The notes beneath the pieces were generated by a model. It saw only the letters and a list, made by a program, of their open reading frames with translations. It was not told the DNA's origin and did no database searches. A DNA stretch of 64,000 nucleotides, taken from assembly GCA_005503085.1 (NCBI GenBank), contig SCOI01000012.1, positions 146,312 to 210,311 of the forward strand, given 5' to 3'. Source of the DNA: Burkholderiales bacterium C2. Its GTDB lineage: Bacteria; Pseudomonadota; Gammaproteobacteria; Burkholderiales; Burkholderiaceae_C. Every line of letters begins with the position of its first letter. Position 1 is the stretch's first letter. Positions 44,833-53,719 of the stretch are shown one piece after another. Made by a program: the position numbers and the translations under genes.

Positions 44833-46065
44833 TTACTTGGAGGCAGCAGCGGCCGGTGCCGGCGCGGCTGCGGGAATCGGCATGCCCTTGTCGTCCACCT
44901 TCAGCTGCTGCGGCGTCACCGGGGCGCCGGGGAAGGCGCGCAGCAGGCCGTCGACGATGACCAGCTCACCGGGCTTGACGCCCTCGACCACCCGCATGCC
45001 GTCAATCAGCACGCCGGGCTTGACCTCGCGCGGTTGGACGATGTTGTTGGCGCCGACCACCAGCACGACCTTGCGGGTCTGGTCGGTGCTGATCGCGCGC
45101 TCGGCCACCAGGGTGGCCTGGTAGCTGCCCGAGCCAACCAGCTTGATGCGGGCCAGCAGGCCCGGCGTGAACAGGCCGGCCTTGTTGTCGAACACCGCAC
45201 GGCCACGGATGGACGCGGTGGCGGGGTTCAGGCGGTTGTCGACGAAGTCCATCCGCCCCTCGTGCGGGAAGCCGGTCTCGTTGGACAGGCCCATCAGCAC
45301 CTTGTTGCCTTCGCTGCTTCGCTGCGAAGGCATGCTGCCGTTGCGGGCCGCGCGCACGTACTTCAGGTAGGTGGCCTCGCTGGCGTCGAAATAGGCGTGG
45401 ATCTTGTCGCTGGAGACCACGGTGGTCAGCACCGGGTCGCCGACGCCGACCAGATTGCCAGGCGTCACGTTGGCGCGGGAGCTGCGGCCGGCGACCGGCG
45501 CGGTGATGCGGGTGAATTCGAGATTCAGCCTGGCCTGCACCAGGGCGGCCTCGGCAGCCTTGGTATTGGCCTCGGCATTGCGGGTGGCGGCGCGCAGCTG
45601 ATCAATCTCCTGCTGGCTGACCCCCTGGATCGCGACCAGTTTTTGCGCGCGCGCCAGCTCGCTGGCGCTCAGCTCGGTCTGGGTGCGGGTGGCCGCCAGC
45701 TGGGCCTCGGCGCGAGCGACCTCGGCGGCGAAGGGCCGCGGGTCTATGCTGAACAAGGGCTCACCCTTTTTGACCAGCTGGCCCTCGCGGAAATGCACCT
45801 TGTCCAGCGTACCGGCCACGCGCGAGCGGATCTCCACGGTGTCGGGTGCTTCCAGCCGCGCGGTGAATTCGTCGAACTCCTGCACCTCGCGCTGCACGGC
45901 CGGCGCCACCGACACCGCCGGCGGGCCGCCGGCATGCTGCTGCTCCGCCGTGCTCTGGCCGCAGCCGCTGGCCAGGGCCGCGACTATCGCGCCAAGCAGG
46001 CTCATTGTTGCCGGGATGGCCGTGGCCGGATTCCGGCCCTTCTTTTCGTTCACGCTATCAGTCAT
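44833..46065 (-). CDS. RND efflux periplasmic adaptor (AcrA/MexA family)
   Basis: The 410-residue adaptor has a hydrophobic N-terminal segment and a probable lipobox ASGC with Cys35, followed by the split lipoyl domain (EIRSRVAGTLDKVHFREGQLV near residue 75), an alpha-hairpin around 110-180, ITAPVAGRSSRANV near 190 and a beta-barrel. An alanine/proline-rich tail ends the protein. The ATG at 46065 is the start consistent with a short cytoplasmic leader and lipoprotein signal. It begins the three-gene efflux operon; the 162 bases between it and the rplY terminator must hold its promoter. Confidence 0.93.
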   Translation of the reverse strand: MTDSVNEKKGRNPATAIPATMSLLGAIVAALASGCGQSTAEQQHAGGPPAVSVAPAVQREVQEFDEFTARLEAPDTVEIRSRVAGTLDKVHFREGQLVKKGEPLFSIDPRPFAAEVARAEAQLAATRTQTELSASELARAQKLVAIQGVSQQEIDQLRAATRNAEANTKAAEAALVQARLNLEFTRITAPVAGRSSRANVTPGNLVGVGDPVLTTVVSSDKIHAYFDASEATYLKYVRAARNGSMPSQRSSEGNKVLMGLSNETGFPHEGRMDFVDNRLNPATASIRGRAVFDNKAGLFTPGLLARIKLVGSGSYQATLVAERAISTDQTRKVVLVVGANNIVQPREVKPGVLIDGMRVVEGVKPGELVIVDGLLRAFPGAPVTPQQLKVDDKGMPIPAAAPAPAAAASK

Positions 46066-46227
46066 GGATACCCTCCTGCGACACGCCCGCCCGCCTGAGG
46101 GCGGACCGTCGGCGGACCAGGCGCGACTGTAGGGTCTAGCCCCTAATCCGCCCACTCCCTAAGGTCATGCCTACTGACATCAGCATGGCAGTAGCCCAGC
46201 CGTCCTGTGCGATCTGGCCCGGAAAAA

Positions 46228-46253
46228 GAAAAAGGGCCCCGCAGGGCCCTTGG
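46228..46253 (-). terminator. Intrinsic terminator after rplY
   Basis: On the minus strand an eight-base stem AAGGGCCC / GGGCCCTT with a four-base loop is followed by TTTTTCTTTTT. It begins 23 bases after the rplY stop codon. It should end the ispE-prs-rplY transcript ahead of the efflux operon. Confidence 0.88.
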
Positions 46254-46275
46254 TCAACAAAAAGCAGCGCAGGGC

Positions 46276-46902
46276 TTACTTCTTGCCCTTCTTCTTGCCC
46301 TTGCCGTCGTCGGCCGGGGCGGCAGCAGCCACGATCACCTCTTCGGCGACCGGTGCCACGGCGGTGGCCACGGCGGGGTTCGGCTTGCCATGCACGACGA
46401 CCTTGACGCCGGCGGGCAGCTTCAGGTCATTGATGTGCAGCGAGTGACCCAGGGTCAGGCCGCTCAGGTCCACCTCGATGAACTCGGGCAGTTGCTGGGC
46501 CAGGCAGGTGATGGCCAGCTCGGTGATGATGTGGTTGACCGTGCACTTGTCGGTCTTCACAGCCACCGAGTTCTCTTCGCCGATGAAGTGCAGCGGGATC
46601 TTCTTGGTGATCTTGGTGCTGCCGTCCACGCGCTGGAAGTCAGCGTGCAGCACTTGCGGCTTGTACGGGTGCATCTGGTAGTCACGCAGCAGCACTTGCG
46701 AGACGGCGCCGTTCAGTTCCATCTCGAGGATGGTGCTGTGGAAGGCTTCCTTCTTCATGGCGTGGAACAGCGCGTTGTGGTCCAGCTCGATCATTGCGGG
46801 CTCGCCGGCACCGAAGACGATGCCAGGCACCTTGCCTGCAATGCGCAGGCGGCGGCTCGCTCCGGTCCCCTGCAATGTGCGCTCAAAAGCGACGAATTTC
46901 AT
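46276..46902 (-). CDS. rplY: 50S ribosomal protein L25/general stress protein Ctc
   Basis: The 208-residue protein is the long (Ctc/TL5-type) form of L25, which binds 5S rRNA. The N-terminal L25 domain (residues 1-95) includes [24 protein letters not shown] beta-rich C-terminal domain and a lysine-rich tail KGKKKGKK follow. The ATG at 46902 has GGAG seven bases upstream; similarity ends there although the frame continues. It follows prs by 95 bases, the normal order, and a strong terminator follows it. Confidence 0.96.
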   Translation of the reverse strand: MKFVAFERTLQGTGASRRLRIAGKVPGIVFGAGEPAMIELDHNALFHAMKKEAFHSTILEMELNGAVSQVLLRDYQMHPYKPQVLHADFQRVDGSTKITKKIPLHFIGEENSVAVKTDKCTVNHIITELAITCLAQQLPEFIEVDLSGLTLGHSLHINDLKLPAGVKVVVHGKPNPAVATAVAPVAEEVIVAAAAPADDGKGKKKGKK

Positions 46903-46997
46903 AACGTACTCCAATATGGATGAGCGCCCGCGACCAGGCTGCTCGGTGATGCAGCCTGTAGCGGCTGCGGCTTTGATGCTTGCCCGAGGGCAGGCGA

Positions 46998-47960
46998 TCA
47001 GAAATTGTTGTTCTGCTCGCTGAACAGCGAGGTGACCGACTCGCCGTCCGAGATGCGGCGAATCGTCTCGGCGAACAGGAATGCCACCGACAGCTGGCGG
47101 ATCTTGCCGCAGGCCTTGGCGGCGTCGGACAGCGGAATGGTGTTGCTGATCACGACCTCGTCGAGCTGCGAGCCCGAGATGCGCTCGATCGCCGGGCCCG
47201 ACAGGATGGGGTGGGTGCAATAAGCGAAGACGCTCTTGGCGCCGCGGTCCTTCAGTACCTCGGCGGCTTTCACCAGGGTGCCGGCGGTGTCGATCATGTC
47301 GTCCATGATCACGCAGTTGCGGCCGTCGATCTCGCCGATCACATGCATCACTTCGGAGACATTGGCGGCCGGGCGGCGCTTGTCGATGATGGCCAGGTCG
47401 CAACCCAGCTGCTTTGCCAGCGCGCGGGCGCGCACCACGCCGCCGACATCGGGGCTGACCACGACCAGGTTCGAGTAGTTGCGGGCCTTCAGGTCCGACA
47501 GCAGCACCGGGCTGGCGTAGATATTGTCGACCGGGATGTCGAAGAAGCCCTGGATCTGGTCGGCATGCAGGTCCATCGTCAGCAGGCGCTCGACGCCGAC
47601 GGTCTCCAGCAGATCGGCCACCACCTTGGCCGAGATCGGCACACGGGTGCTGCGGGGGCGGCGATCCTGGCGGGCGTAGCCGTAGTAGGGGATCACGGCC
47701 GTGATGCGGCGAGCGCTGGCGCGCTTCAGGGCATCGACCATGATCAGCAGTTCCATCAGGTTCTCGTTGGTCGGCGCGCAGGTCGGCTGGATCACGAACA
47801 CGTCGCGAGCACGCACGTTCTGCTGGATCTCGACGGTGACTTCGCCATCGGAAAAGCGACCGACCACAGCGCGTCCGAGCTCTAGGCCCAGATGGGTGGC
47901 AATTTCCTGGGAGAGAACCGGATTGGCGTTACCGGTGAAGAGGACGGTATTGAGCAGCAC
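46998..47960 (-). CDS. prs: Ribose-phosphate pyrophosphokinase
   Basis: Prs makes PRPP, which is used among others by HisG in this window. The 320-residue protein has [12 protein letters not shown] at the N-terminus, [18 protein letters not shown], the metal-binding [17 protein letters not shown], the [13 protein letters not shown] loop and the PRPP-binding [13 protein letters not shown]. No ATG fits. The best start is GTG at 47960, with AGGA ten bases upstream; it gives the family length. The frame is open to 48023 but that part is not conserved. Confidence 0.95.
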   Translation of the reverse strand: MLLNTVLFTGNANPVLSQEIATHLGLELGRAVVGRFSDGEVTVEIQQNVRARDVFVIQPTCAPTNENLMELLIMVDALKRASARRITAVIPYYGYARQDRRPRSTRVPISAKVVADLLETVGVERLLTMDLHADQIQGFFDIPVDNIYASPVLLSDLKARNYSNLVVVSPDVGGVVRARALAKQLGCDLAIIDKRRPAANVSEVMHVIGEIDGRNCVIMDDMIDTAGTLVKAAEVLKDRGAKSVFAYCTHPILSGPAIERISGSQLDEVVISNTIPLSDAAKACGKIRQLSVAFLFAETIRRISDGESVTSLFSEQNNNF

Positions 47961-48034
47961 GAGCGGGCCATCCTTTGAATCAATGGCCCCGTGGCCAGCC
48001 CAGCGGGTCCCGGAGGTGAACAACTAAAGAAATT

Positions 48035-48111
48035 TGGCAGGGGCGGAAGGATTCGAACCTGCGCATGTCGGAATCAAAATCCGATGCCTTAACCAACTTG
48101 GCGACGCCCCT
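48035..48111 (-). tRNA. tRNA-Gln (anticodon TTG)
   Basis: The minus strand folds as a cloverleaf. The acceptor is AGGGGCG paired with CGCCCCT, and the D arm contains AAGTTGGTTAAGG. The anticodon arm has loop TTTTGAT (anticodon TTG), the T arm has GGTTCGAATCC, and G73 is followed by an encoded CCA. Its place between ispE and prs is the standard betaproteobacterial location of this tRNA. Confidence 0.96.
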
Positions 48112-48151
48112 ACACAGGACACTGCAGAGCTGCAGCACCCTATAACCTTGC

Positions 48152-49135
48152 TCAGTCTTCGGCCCATCCGCACAGCGGGTGAACGTCCAAACTGCGGCAC
48201 ATCTTAGCAACCCATCCGGTGGGCAGATCAGACACGCCATCTTTCCCGCCCGCTGCCGTATCCACTCTCGCGAATACCGCGCTGCCCGAGCCCGTCATCC
48301 GGCTATTGCCGAATCGTTCTTCTAGCAGTTGCAGAGCCTGGACCACTTCGGGGCAGCTTGCCTCGGCCGGTTTTTGCAGGTCGTTTCGACCAAAACCATT
48401 CGCCAGCAGCGCCACACCTTGCGCATCCAATCTCACCACATCAGCCGCTTGCGACGCTGACAAAACACTCTGCGAACTACTTGCTGTTGCACTCGATGTT
48501 TCGTTTTTGTCTTCGCTGCTGTTGTGTGCAGGAAAGCCCGCTACTATAGCCACGGATTTCGATCTTGCCAAGAGGGGGCTCGAAAATATTTGCTGTGTCG
48601 AGATGCCGGTCGGCGGTTTGAGCACGGCAAAGCCCAGCGGCGGCAGGGTGATCGGGTGCAGGATCTCACCGATGCCCTCGACAAAGGCATTGCGCCCGCC
48701 GATGAAGAAGGGCACATCGGCGCCCAGCTTCAGGCCCAGCGCCAGCAGACGCGAGCGCGGCCAGTTCAGACCCCAGAGCCGGTTCAGCGCCAGCAGGGTG
48801 GAGGCGGCATCCGAGGAGCCGCCGCCCATGCCGGCGCCGGCCGGCAGGCGTTTCTCCAGATGGATGTCGGCCCCGAGGCCGCAGCCGCTCTCGGTCTGCA
48901 GCAGGCGCGCGGCGCGCAGGCAGAGATCGTCGGCGGGCAGGGCGGCCGCCGCATTGTCGCCATCGTGGCGGGCCAGCTGGCCGTCGCTGCGGCGTTCGAA
49001 GTGCAAGGTGTCGGCCCAGTCGATCAGCGCAAAGATCGACTGCAGCAGGTGGTAGCCGTCGGGCCGCTTGCCGACCACATGCAGGAACAGGTTCAGCTTG
49101 GCTGGGGCCGGCACATCGTAGAGAGCGAGAGGCAT
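48152..49135 (-). CDS. ispE: 4-Diphosphocytidyl-2-C-methyl-D-erythritol kinase
   Basis: IspE is the GHMP-family kinase of the MEP isoprenoid pathway. The 327-residue protein has APAKLNLFLHVVGKRPDGYH at the N-terminus, the ATP-binding LPAGAGMGGGSSDAAS (about residues 97-112) and GNSRMTGSGSAVFA near 276. It is about 40 residues longer than usual. The extra sequence is a serine-rich, low-complexity segment (about residues 203-243) with noticeably more A and T than its surroundings, placed on the surface before GFGRNDLQ. Both flanks are normal and in frame, so the enzyme is probably active. Confidence 0.95.
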   Translation of the reverse strand: MPLALYDVPAPAKLNLFLHVVGKRPDGYHLLQSIFALIDWADTLHFERRSDGQLARHDGDNAAAALPADDLCLRAARLLQTESGCGLGADIHLEKRLPAGAGMGGGSSDAASTLLALNRLWGLNWPRSRLLALGLKLGADVPFFIGGRNAFVEGIGEILHPITLPPLGFAVLKPPTGISTQQIFSSPLLARSKSVAIVAGFPAHNSSEDKNETSSATASSSQSVLSASQAADVVRLDAQGVALLANGFGRNDLQKPAEASCPEVVQALQLLEERFGNSRMTGSGSAVFARVDTAAGGKDGVSDLPTGWVAKMCRSLDVHPLCGWAED

Positions 49136-49150
49136 AGGTACAAAAAGGAA

Positions 49151-49669
49151 TCAGCGCTCCAGGCGGGCGCGCAGGGTGACGGCAGGCGCGGCCTGGCGCT
49201 GGGCCAGCACCAGGCCGGTATCGAACCGGGACAGATCGACCTGCCAGCCGAGCTGCGAGAAGCCGCCGCCGGCCAGGGTTTCGCTGGCTGCGCCGGGCCA
49301 GGGCCGGCCGCGCAGCCAATCGAACAGCGCGGCCACCGGGATCGCCTCGCCCAGCAGTTCGCGGCTCAGCGAGTCCAGATCATCGAAGCGGCGCTCTTCC
49401 TTGGGCGTCTGCAGCCGCACCTCGCTGCGTGACCACAGCGCGCGCGCCAGCAGGCTGCCCAGCGGCGTGCTGAGCTCCAGCTGCCCGGCGCTCGGCGAGC
49501 CCCTCAGCTCGAAGGCGGCATTGCCGCCCTGGCCACCTTCGACCAGCACCGAGAGCCGGCCGCTGAGGCTCAGATCGCCCTCGGTGGGGATGTGAACAGG
49601 CGGGGGCTTCAGCCCGGCGCAGGCACTGAGCAAGACCGCCAGTGCCAGGCCGGCCCAGCGTCGGCTCAT
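49151..49669 (-). CDS. lolB: Outer-membrane lipoprotein insertion protein LolB
   Basis: LolB receives lipoproteins from LolA and inserts them into the outer membrane, and is itself a lipoprotein. The 172-residue protein has a lipobox LSAC with Cys17, then the LSLSGRLSVLVEGG strand and ELSTPLGSLLARALWS, consistent with the LolB half-barrel. The start at 49669 overlaps the TPR gene by four bases. It lies 15 bases before ispE, the conserved lolB-ispE pairing. Confidence 0.93.
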   Translation of the reverse strand: MSRRWAGLALAVLLSACAGLKPPPVHIPTEGDLSLSGRLSVLVEGGQGGNAAFELRGSPSAGQLELSTPLGSLLARALWSRSEVRLQTPKEERRFDDLDSLSRELLGEAIPVAALFDWLRGRPWPGAASETLAGGGFSQLGWQVDLSRFDTGLVLAQRQAAPAVTLRARLER

Positions 49670-51414
49670 CGGCCGGCCTTCAGGCGCTGGCGGGTCTCGC
49701 GCAGGGCCTCGTTCTTGGGGTCGCGCTTGGCGCCTTCGCCCCAGACCTTGCGGGCCTCTTCCTGCTGGCCGCTGACCCACAGCACCTCGCCCAGATGGGC
49801 GGCGATCTCGGCATCGGGCCGCGACTGATAGGCCTGGCGCAGCAGGCGCAGCGCCTCCGCGTGATTGCCCATGCGGTATTCGACCCAGCCCAGGCTGTCG
49901 ACGATGAAGGGTTCGCTGGGCGCGTACTCCAGTGCCTTGGCGATCAGGGTCTTGGCCTCGGGCAGGCGCTCGTTGCGCTCGGCCAGCGAGTAGCCCAGCG
50001 CGTTGTAGGCGTGGTAGTGCTCGGGCTTGATCTCCATCACGCGGCGCAGCAGTTGCTCCATCTCGTCCATGCGTCCGAGCTTCTCGGACATCATGGCCTG
50101 CTCGTAGATCAGGTCGGCATCGGCCGGGAAGCGGGTATTGGCCTGGGCCAGCACCTGGTGAGCGGCCTCCCATTGGCGCGCATCGCGCAGCAGCTGGGAC
50201 TCGGCCATCAGCGTGGCGCGTGCATCCTCGTCGCGCTCGGTCGGCAGGGCCTGCAGCAGCGCGCGGCCCTTGGCCAGCTGGCCCTGGCGCGCCAGCAGCG
50301 AGGCGCGGCGATAAGTGACCTCCAGCGCGCGCTGCGGGTTGTCGATGCGGGCCAGCCAGGATTCGGCTGCCTTCAGGTCGCCACGCATCTCGGCCGCCTG
50401 GGCCAGCAGCAGCCAGGCCTGCTGGCGGGAGTCCTTGTTGCCGTCCTTGTCGTCAAGCCGCTCCAGAAAGGCCTGCAAGGCCTTCTCGGCCGCCTCGGGG
50501 TGACGCAGGTCCAGCTCCAGCGCACCCAGCACATACCAGGGCTGGCTGTCGTCCGGCCTGGCCTGGGTGACGATGCGGAACTCGCGGGCCGCGTCGGCGG
50601 CGCGCTGGGCGCGTGCCAGCGCGCGGCCGTAGGCCAGGCGCAGATCGTAGTGATCGGGCTTGGCCTGCAGGCGGGCGGCGATCAGGCTCTCGGCCTCGGA
50701 CCTGCTGGGCAGCAGATCCAGCGCCAGCAGCAGCGGCTCATCGGCCTCGGGGAAGTCCTTGGCGGCGGTCTGGGTCAGGCTCAGGGCCTTGTCCGCCTGC
50801 TCGGCGCTCAGCGCCAGACGGCCCTGCACCAGCAATGCCATCATGCGGGTGGCCGGCTGTGCGGACGCGGCCTCCAGCACCGGGGCCAGCGCGGCATAGA
50901 CCCGCTTGGGCTCGGGCGCGCGCTGGAACAGGCGCGGGATCGAGGCCAGCACCACATTGCGCTGCGGCTCGGGCGTGATCGCCAGCATGCTGCGCAGCGG
51001 CGCCACCACTTCCTCCGGCTTGTTCAGCGCCACCAGCAGCTGTATCACCATCTGATGCGCCTCGACCGAGTCGGGGATGGCCTCGCGCCAGGCGCGGGCC
51101 GCGATCAGGGCCTGGTCGCCGGCGCGGGCCTGCAGCGCGATATTGACGACGCGGCGGTAGAGCTCGCCGTCGCTGGTGCGGCGCGCCGCATCGAGCAGCA
51201 CCTGGAAGGCCACGCCGGGCTGGCCCGAGCGCAGCTCCATCTCGCCGACCAGCAGCTGGTAGAACAGCGGCGCGTCCAGATCGGAGTTGCTGGGCGTGGG
51301 CGCACTGGCCGCCGTGCTGGCCTGGGCCAGCGGGCTCAGCAAGGCCAGCACAACAAGGCCGGAGGCCGCCAGCAGCCGGGCCGGGCCGGTCGGGCGAGGG
51401 AAGAACTTGGGCAT
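49666..51414 (-). CDS. Exported tetratricopeptide repeat protein
   Basis: The 582-residue protein has a signal peptide (about residues 1-32). TPR units fill most of the rest, clearest near the C-terminus (IKPEHYHAYNALGYSLAERN at about 470-490 and the following two repeats). It precedes lolB with a four-base overlap, as in other Burkholderiales, and probably serves envelope biogenesis as a protein-interaction scaffold. The start at 51414 matches the signal peptide; in-frame sequence further upstream crosses the mutM promoter region and is not conserved. Confidence 0.9.
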   Translation of the reverse strand: MPKFFPRPTGPARLLAASGLVVLALLSPLAQASTAASAPTPSNSDLDAPLFYQLLVGEMELRSGQPGVAFQVLLDAARRTSDGELYRRVVNIALQARAGDQALIAARAWREAIPDSVEAHQMVIQLLVALNKPEEVVAPLRSMLAITPEPQRNVVLASIPRLFQRAPEPKRVYAALAPVLEAASAQPATRMMALLVQGRLALSAEQADKALSLTQTAAKDFPEADEPLLLALDLLPSRSEAESLIAARLQAKPDHYDLRLAYGRALARAQRAADAAREFRIVTQARPDDSQPWYVLGALELDLRHPEAAEKALQAFLERLDDKDGNKDSRQQAWLLLAQAAEMRGDLKAAESWLARIDNPQRALEVTYRRASLLARQGQLAKGRALLQALPTERDEDARATLMAESQLLRDARQWEAAHQVLAQANTRFPADADLIYEQAMMSEKLGRMDEMEQLLRRVMEIKPEHYHAYNALGYSLAERNERLPEAKTLIAKALEYAPSEPFIVDSLGWVEYRMGNHAEALRLLRQAYQSRPDAEIAAHLGEVLWVSGQQEEARKVWGEGAKRDPKNEALRETRQRLKAGR

Positions 51415-51540
51415 GACAGCTCCTGAGAACAGCGTTCGTGTTGCGCCCACTATGCAAGCGCCACATTGCTGGATTGTTGTTGATTCTAGAAGTGCGCCCC
51501 CGGACCAGGGCCATGCCGGCGGCCACTTATCATCCGCGCC

Positions 51541-52383
51541 ATGCCCGAACTGCCCGAAGTCGAAGTCACCCGCCGCAGCTTTGCCGATGCGATCGCCGGC
51601 GCGCGCGTGCAAGGGGTGCGCCTGGGCAAGCCGCTGCGCTGGCCGCTGGGCGTGGCCGAGCAGGCGCTGCTGGGCCGCGAGGTCGGCGCGGTGACACGGC
51701 GCGGCAAATACCTGTGGCTGCCCTTGCATGGCGGCGGCGAAGGCGCAGGTTCTCGGGGCGGCGGCCTGCTGCTGCACCTGGGCATGTCGGGCTCGCTGGC
51801 CTTCCAGACCCGGCCGGCCGAACCGGGGCCGCACGACCATTTCGATCTGCGCACCAGCCAGGGCCTGCTGCGGCTGAATGACCCGCGGCGCTTTGGCGCC
51901 GTGGTCTGGTCCGAATCGCTGGAGCAGGGGCCGGCGGCCAAGCTGCTGGCCGGCCTCGGGCTGGAGCCCTTCGACCCGCGCTTCGACGGCCCGCATCTGA
52001 AAGTGGGCCTGTCGGGCCGCCGTGTCGCGGTCAAGCAGGCCCTGCTGGCCGGCGACATCGTCGTCGGCGCCGGCAATATCTACGCCTGCGAGGCCTTGTT
52101 CCTGGCCGGCATCGACCCGCGCGCCCAGGCCGGCCGCCTCAGCGGCCCGCGCTGCGCACGCCTCGCGGCCGCCGTGCGCCAGGTGTTGGGTGCCGCACTG
52201 GAGGCGGGGGGAACAACCCTGCGCGACTTCAAGGACGCCCACGGCGTGGCCGGCAGCTTCCAGATGCAGGCCCAGGTCTATGGTCGCGAGGGCGAGCCCT
52301 GCCGGGTCTGCCGCACGCCGATACGCCGCATCGTCCAGGGACAGCGTTCGACCTTTTTCTGCCCCTCATGTCAAAAGAAATAG
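51541..52383 (+). CDS. mutM: Formamidopyrimidine-DNA glycosylase
   Basis: MutM excises 8-oxoguanine from DNA. The 280-residue protein starts [12 protein letters not shown] with the catalytic Pro2 and Glu3. It has the conserved lysine in the first domain (GKPLRWPL / RRGKYLWL region), the helix-two-turn-helix [14 protein letters not shown], and a C-terminal zinc finger CRVC...CPSC. A short glycine/alanine-rich insertion ([12 protein letters not shown], about residues 65-76) is longer than usual. It overlaps mutY by 16 bases, so the two 8-oxoguanine repair enzymes form one operon. Confidence 0.97.
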   Translation: MPELPEVEVTRRSFADAIAGARVQGVRLGKPLRWPLGVAEQALLGREVGAVTRRGKYLWLPLHGGGEGAGSRGGGLLLHLGMSGSLAFQTRPAEPGPHDHFDLRTSQGLLRLNDPRRFGAVVWSESLEQGPAAKLLAGLGLEPFDPRFDGPHLKVGLSGRRVAVKQALLAGDIVVGAGNIYACEALFLAGIDPRAQAGRLSGPRCARLAAAVRQVLGAALEAGGTTLRDFKDAHGVAGSFQMQAQVYGREGEPCRVCRTPIRRIVQGQRSTFFCPSCQKK

Positions 52384-53399
52384 TCCTGCCCGCCGACTTC
52401 GCCGCTGTGCTGGTGGCCTGGCAGCGCCAGCACGGCCGCCATGCCTTGCCCTGGCAGAACACCCGCGACCCCTACCGCGTCTGGCTGTCAGAGATCATGC
52501 TGCAGCAGACCCAGGTAAGCACGGTGCTGGGCTATTACCAGCGCTTTCTCGAACGCTTTCCCAGCGTCGTCGATCTGGCGGGGGCCAGTCTGGACGAGGT
52601 GCTGGCGATGTGGGCCGGCCTGGGCTATTACAGCCGCGCACGCAATCTGCATCGCTGCGCGGTGGCCGTGGCTCAGCAGCATGGCGGCCTGTTCCCGCCC
52701 AGCGCGGCGCAGCTGCAGGAGCTGCCCGGCATAGGCCGCTCGACCGCTGCGGCGATCGCGGCCTTCTGCTTCGGCGAGCGGGTCGCGATCCTGGACGGCA
52801 ATGTCAAGCGGGTGCTGAGCCGGCTGCTGGCCTTCGACGGTGATATGGCCAGCAGCGCGCAGGAGAAGCTGCTGTGGCGGCATGCGACGGATCTGCTGCC
52901 TACAGCGGCCGCCGATATCGGCGCCTATACCCAGGGCCTGATGGATCTGGGCGCCAGCCTGTGCGCCGCGCGCGCGCCGCAGTGCCTGCTATGCCCGGTC
53001 AGCGAGCTGTGCCGTGGCCGCGCCGAGGGCGAGCCGACGCGCTACCCGGTCAAGACCAGAAAGCTCAAGCGCGGCCGGCGCGAGAACTGGTGGCTGTGGC
53101 TGGAGCATGAGGGTCAGGTCTTGCTTCAGCAGCGCCCCGACACCGGCGTCTGGGCCGGTCTGTGGACGCTGCCGATGTTCGACGACGAGCAGGCGATGCT
53201 GAGCCAGGCCCGGCTGGTCGGTGCCGAGCTGGAGGTGATGCCCAGGGTCGAGCATGCGCTGACGCATTTCGACTGGGTGCTGCATCCGCGCCGCGCCGTG
53301 CTCGACAGCGCGGCCGCTCTTGGCGAGGGCTGTTGGGTGGCGCGCGAGAAGCTTGCCGACTACGCGCTGCCGGCGCCGCTGAAGCGGCTGCTGGCTTGA
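52368..53399 (+). CDS. mutY: Adenine DNA glycosylase
   Basis: MutY removes adenine mispaired with 8-oxoguanine, complementing MutM. The 343-residue protein has [24 protein letters not shown] with the catalytic glutamate, the helix-hairpin-helix [12 protein letters not shown] with [12 protein letters not shown], and a 4Fe-4S site with spacing C-x6-C-x2-C-x5-C (about residues 196-212). A C-terminal MutT-like domain that recognises 8-oxoguanine occupies about residues 235-340. It overlaps mutM by 16 bases. Confidence 0.97.
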   Translation: MSKEIVLPADFAAVLVAWQRQHGRHALPWQNTRDPYRVWLSEIMLQQTQVSTVLGYYQRFLERFPSVVDLAGASLDEVLAMWAGLGYYSRARNLHRCAVAVAQQHGGLFPPSAAQLQELPGIGRSTAAAIAAFCFGERVAILDGNVKRVLSRLLAFDGDMASSAQEKLLWRHATDLLPTAAADIGAYTQGLMDLGASLCAARAPQCLLCPVSELCRGRAEGEPTRYPVKTRKLKRGRRENWWLWLEHEGQVLLQQRPDTGVWAGLWTLPMFDDEQAMLSQARLVGAELEVMPRVEHALTHFDWVLHPRRAVLDSAAALGEGCWVAREKLADYALPAPLKRLLA

Positions 53400-53405
53400 A
53401 CTGAT

Positions 53406-53431
53406 CTGCTCGCATAAGCAAGCAGGTTTTT
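53406..53431 (+). terminator. Probable terminator after mutY
   Basis: CTGCTCGC and GCAAGCAG (one mismatch) form an eight-base stem at 53406-53425, with a four-base loop, followed by GG and five T at 53427-53431. It starts six bases after the mutY stop. Confidence 0.6.
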
Positions 53432-53719
53432 GTCGCTTGGTGGCATCAGGGTTAGTCCGTAAATTTCGCTGGCGCCGACAAGAGCGTGCAGTTGAGAACC
53501 TATCCACCATGTTCTGCCTTTTCCCTAGCCCCTGTCGGGGCTCCAAGCCATTCACTCGCTGATCGCTCGCTGATCACTTGTTGAACGGCTTGCTGGGCGA
53601 GCCCGTCCTGGTCTCGCCCTAGAACTCTTGCGTCCCCCAAGCTCGCCGTAGCTACCCGCCACGGCCCGGCTCGTCACGCCCCTACCCGGGCGTTCATCCC
53701 GATCAAGGATTTTTCTCCC
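53432..53719 (+). other. Non-coding leader upstream of a TonB-dependent receptor
   Basis: No gene is visible. The region holds a small hairpin AGCCCC-TGTC-GGGGCT (53527-53542) and two direct copies of CTCGCTGATC at 53555-53564 and 53566-53575 (11-base period), which could be a regulator site. No cobalamin or other known riboswitch core was recognised, and no Fur box is convincing. Confidence 0.5.
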
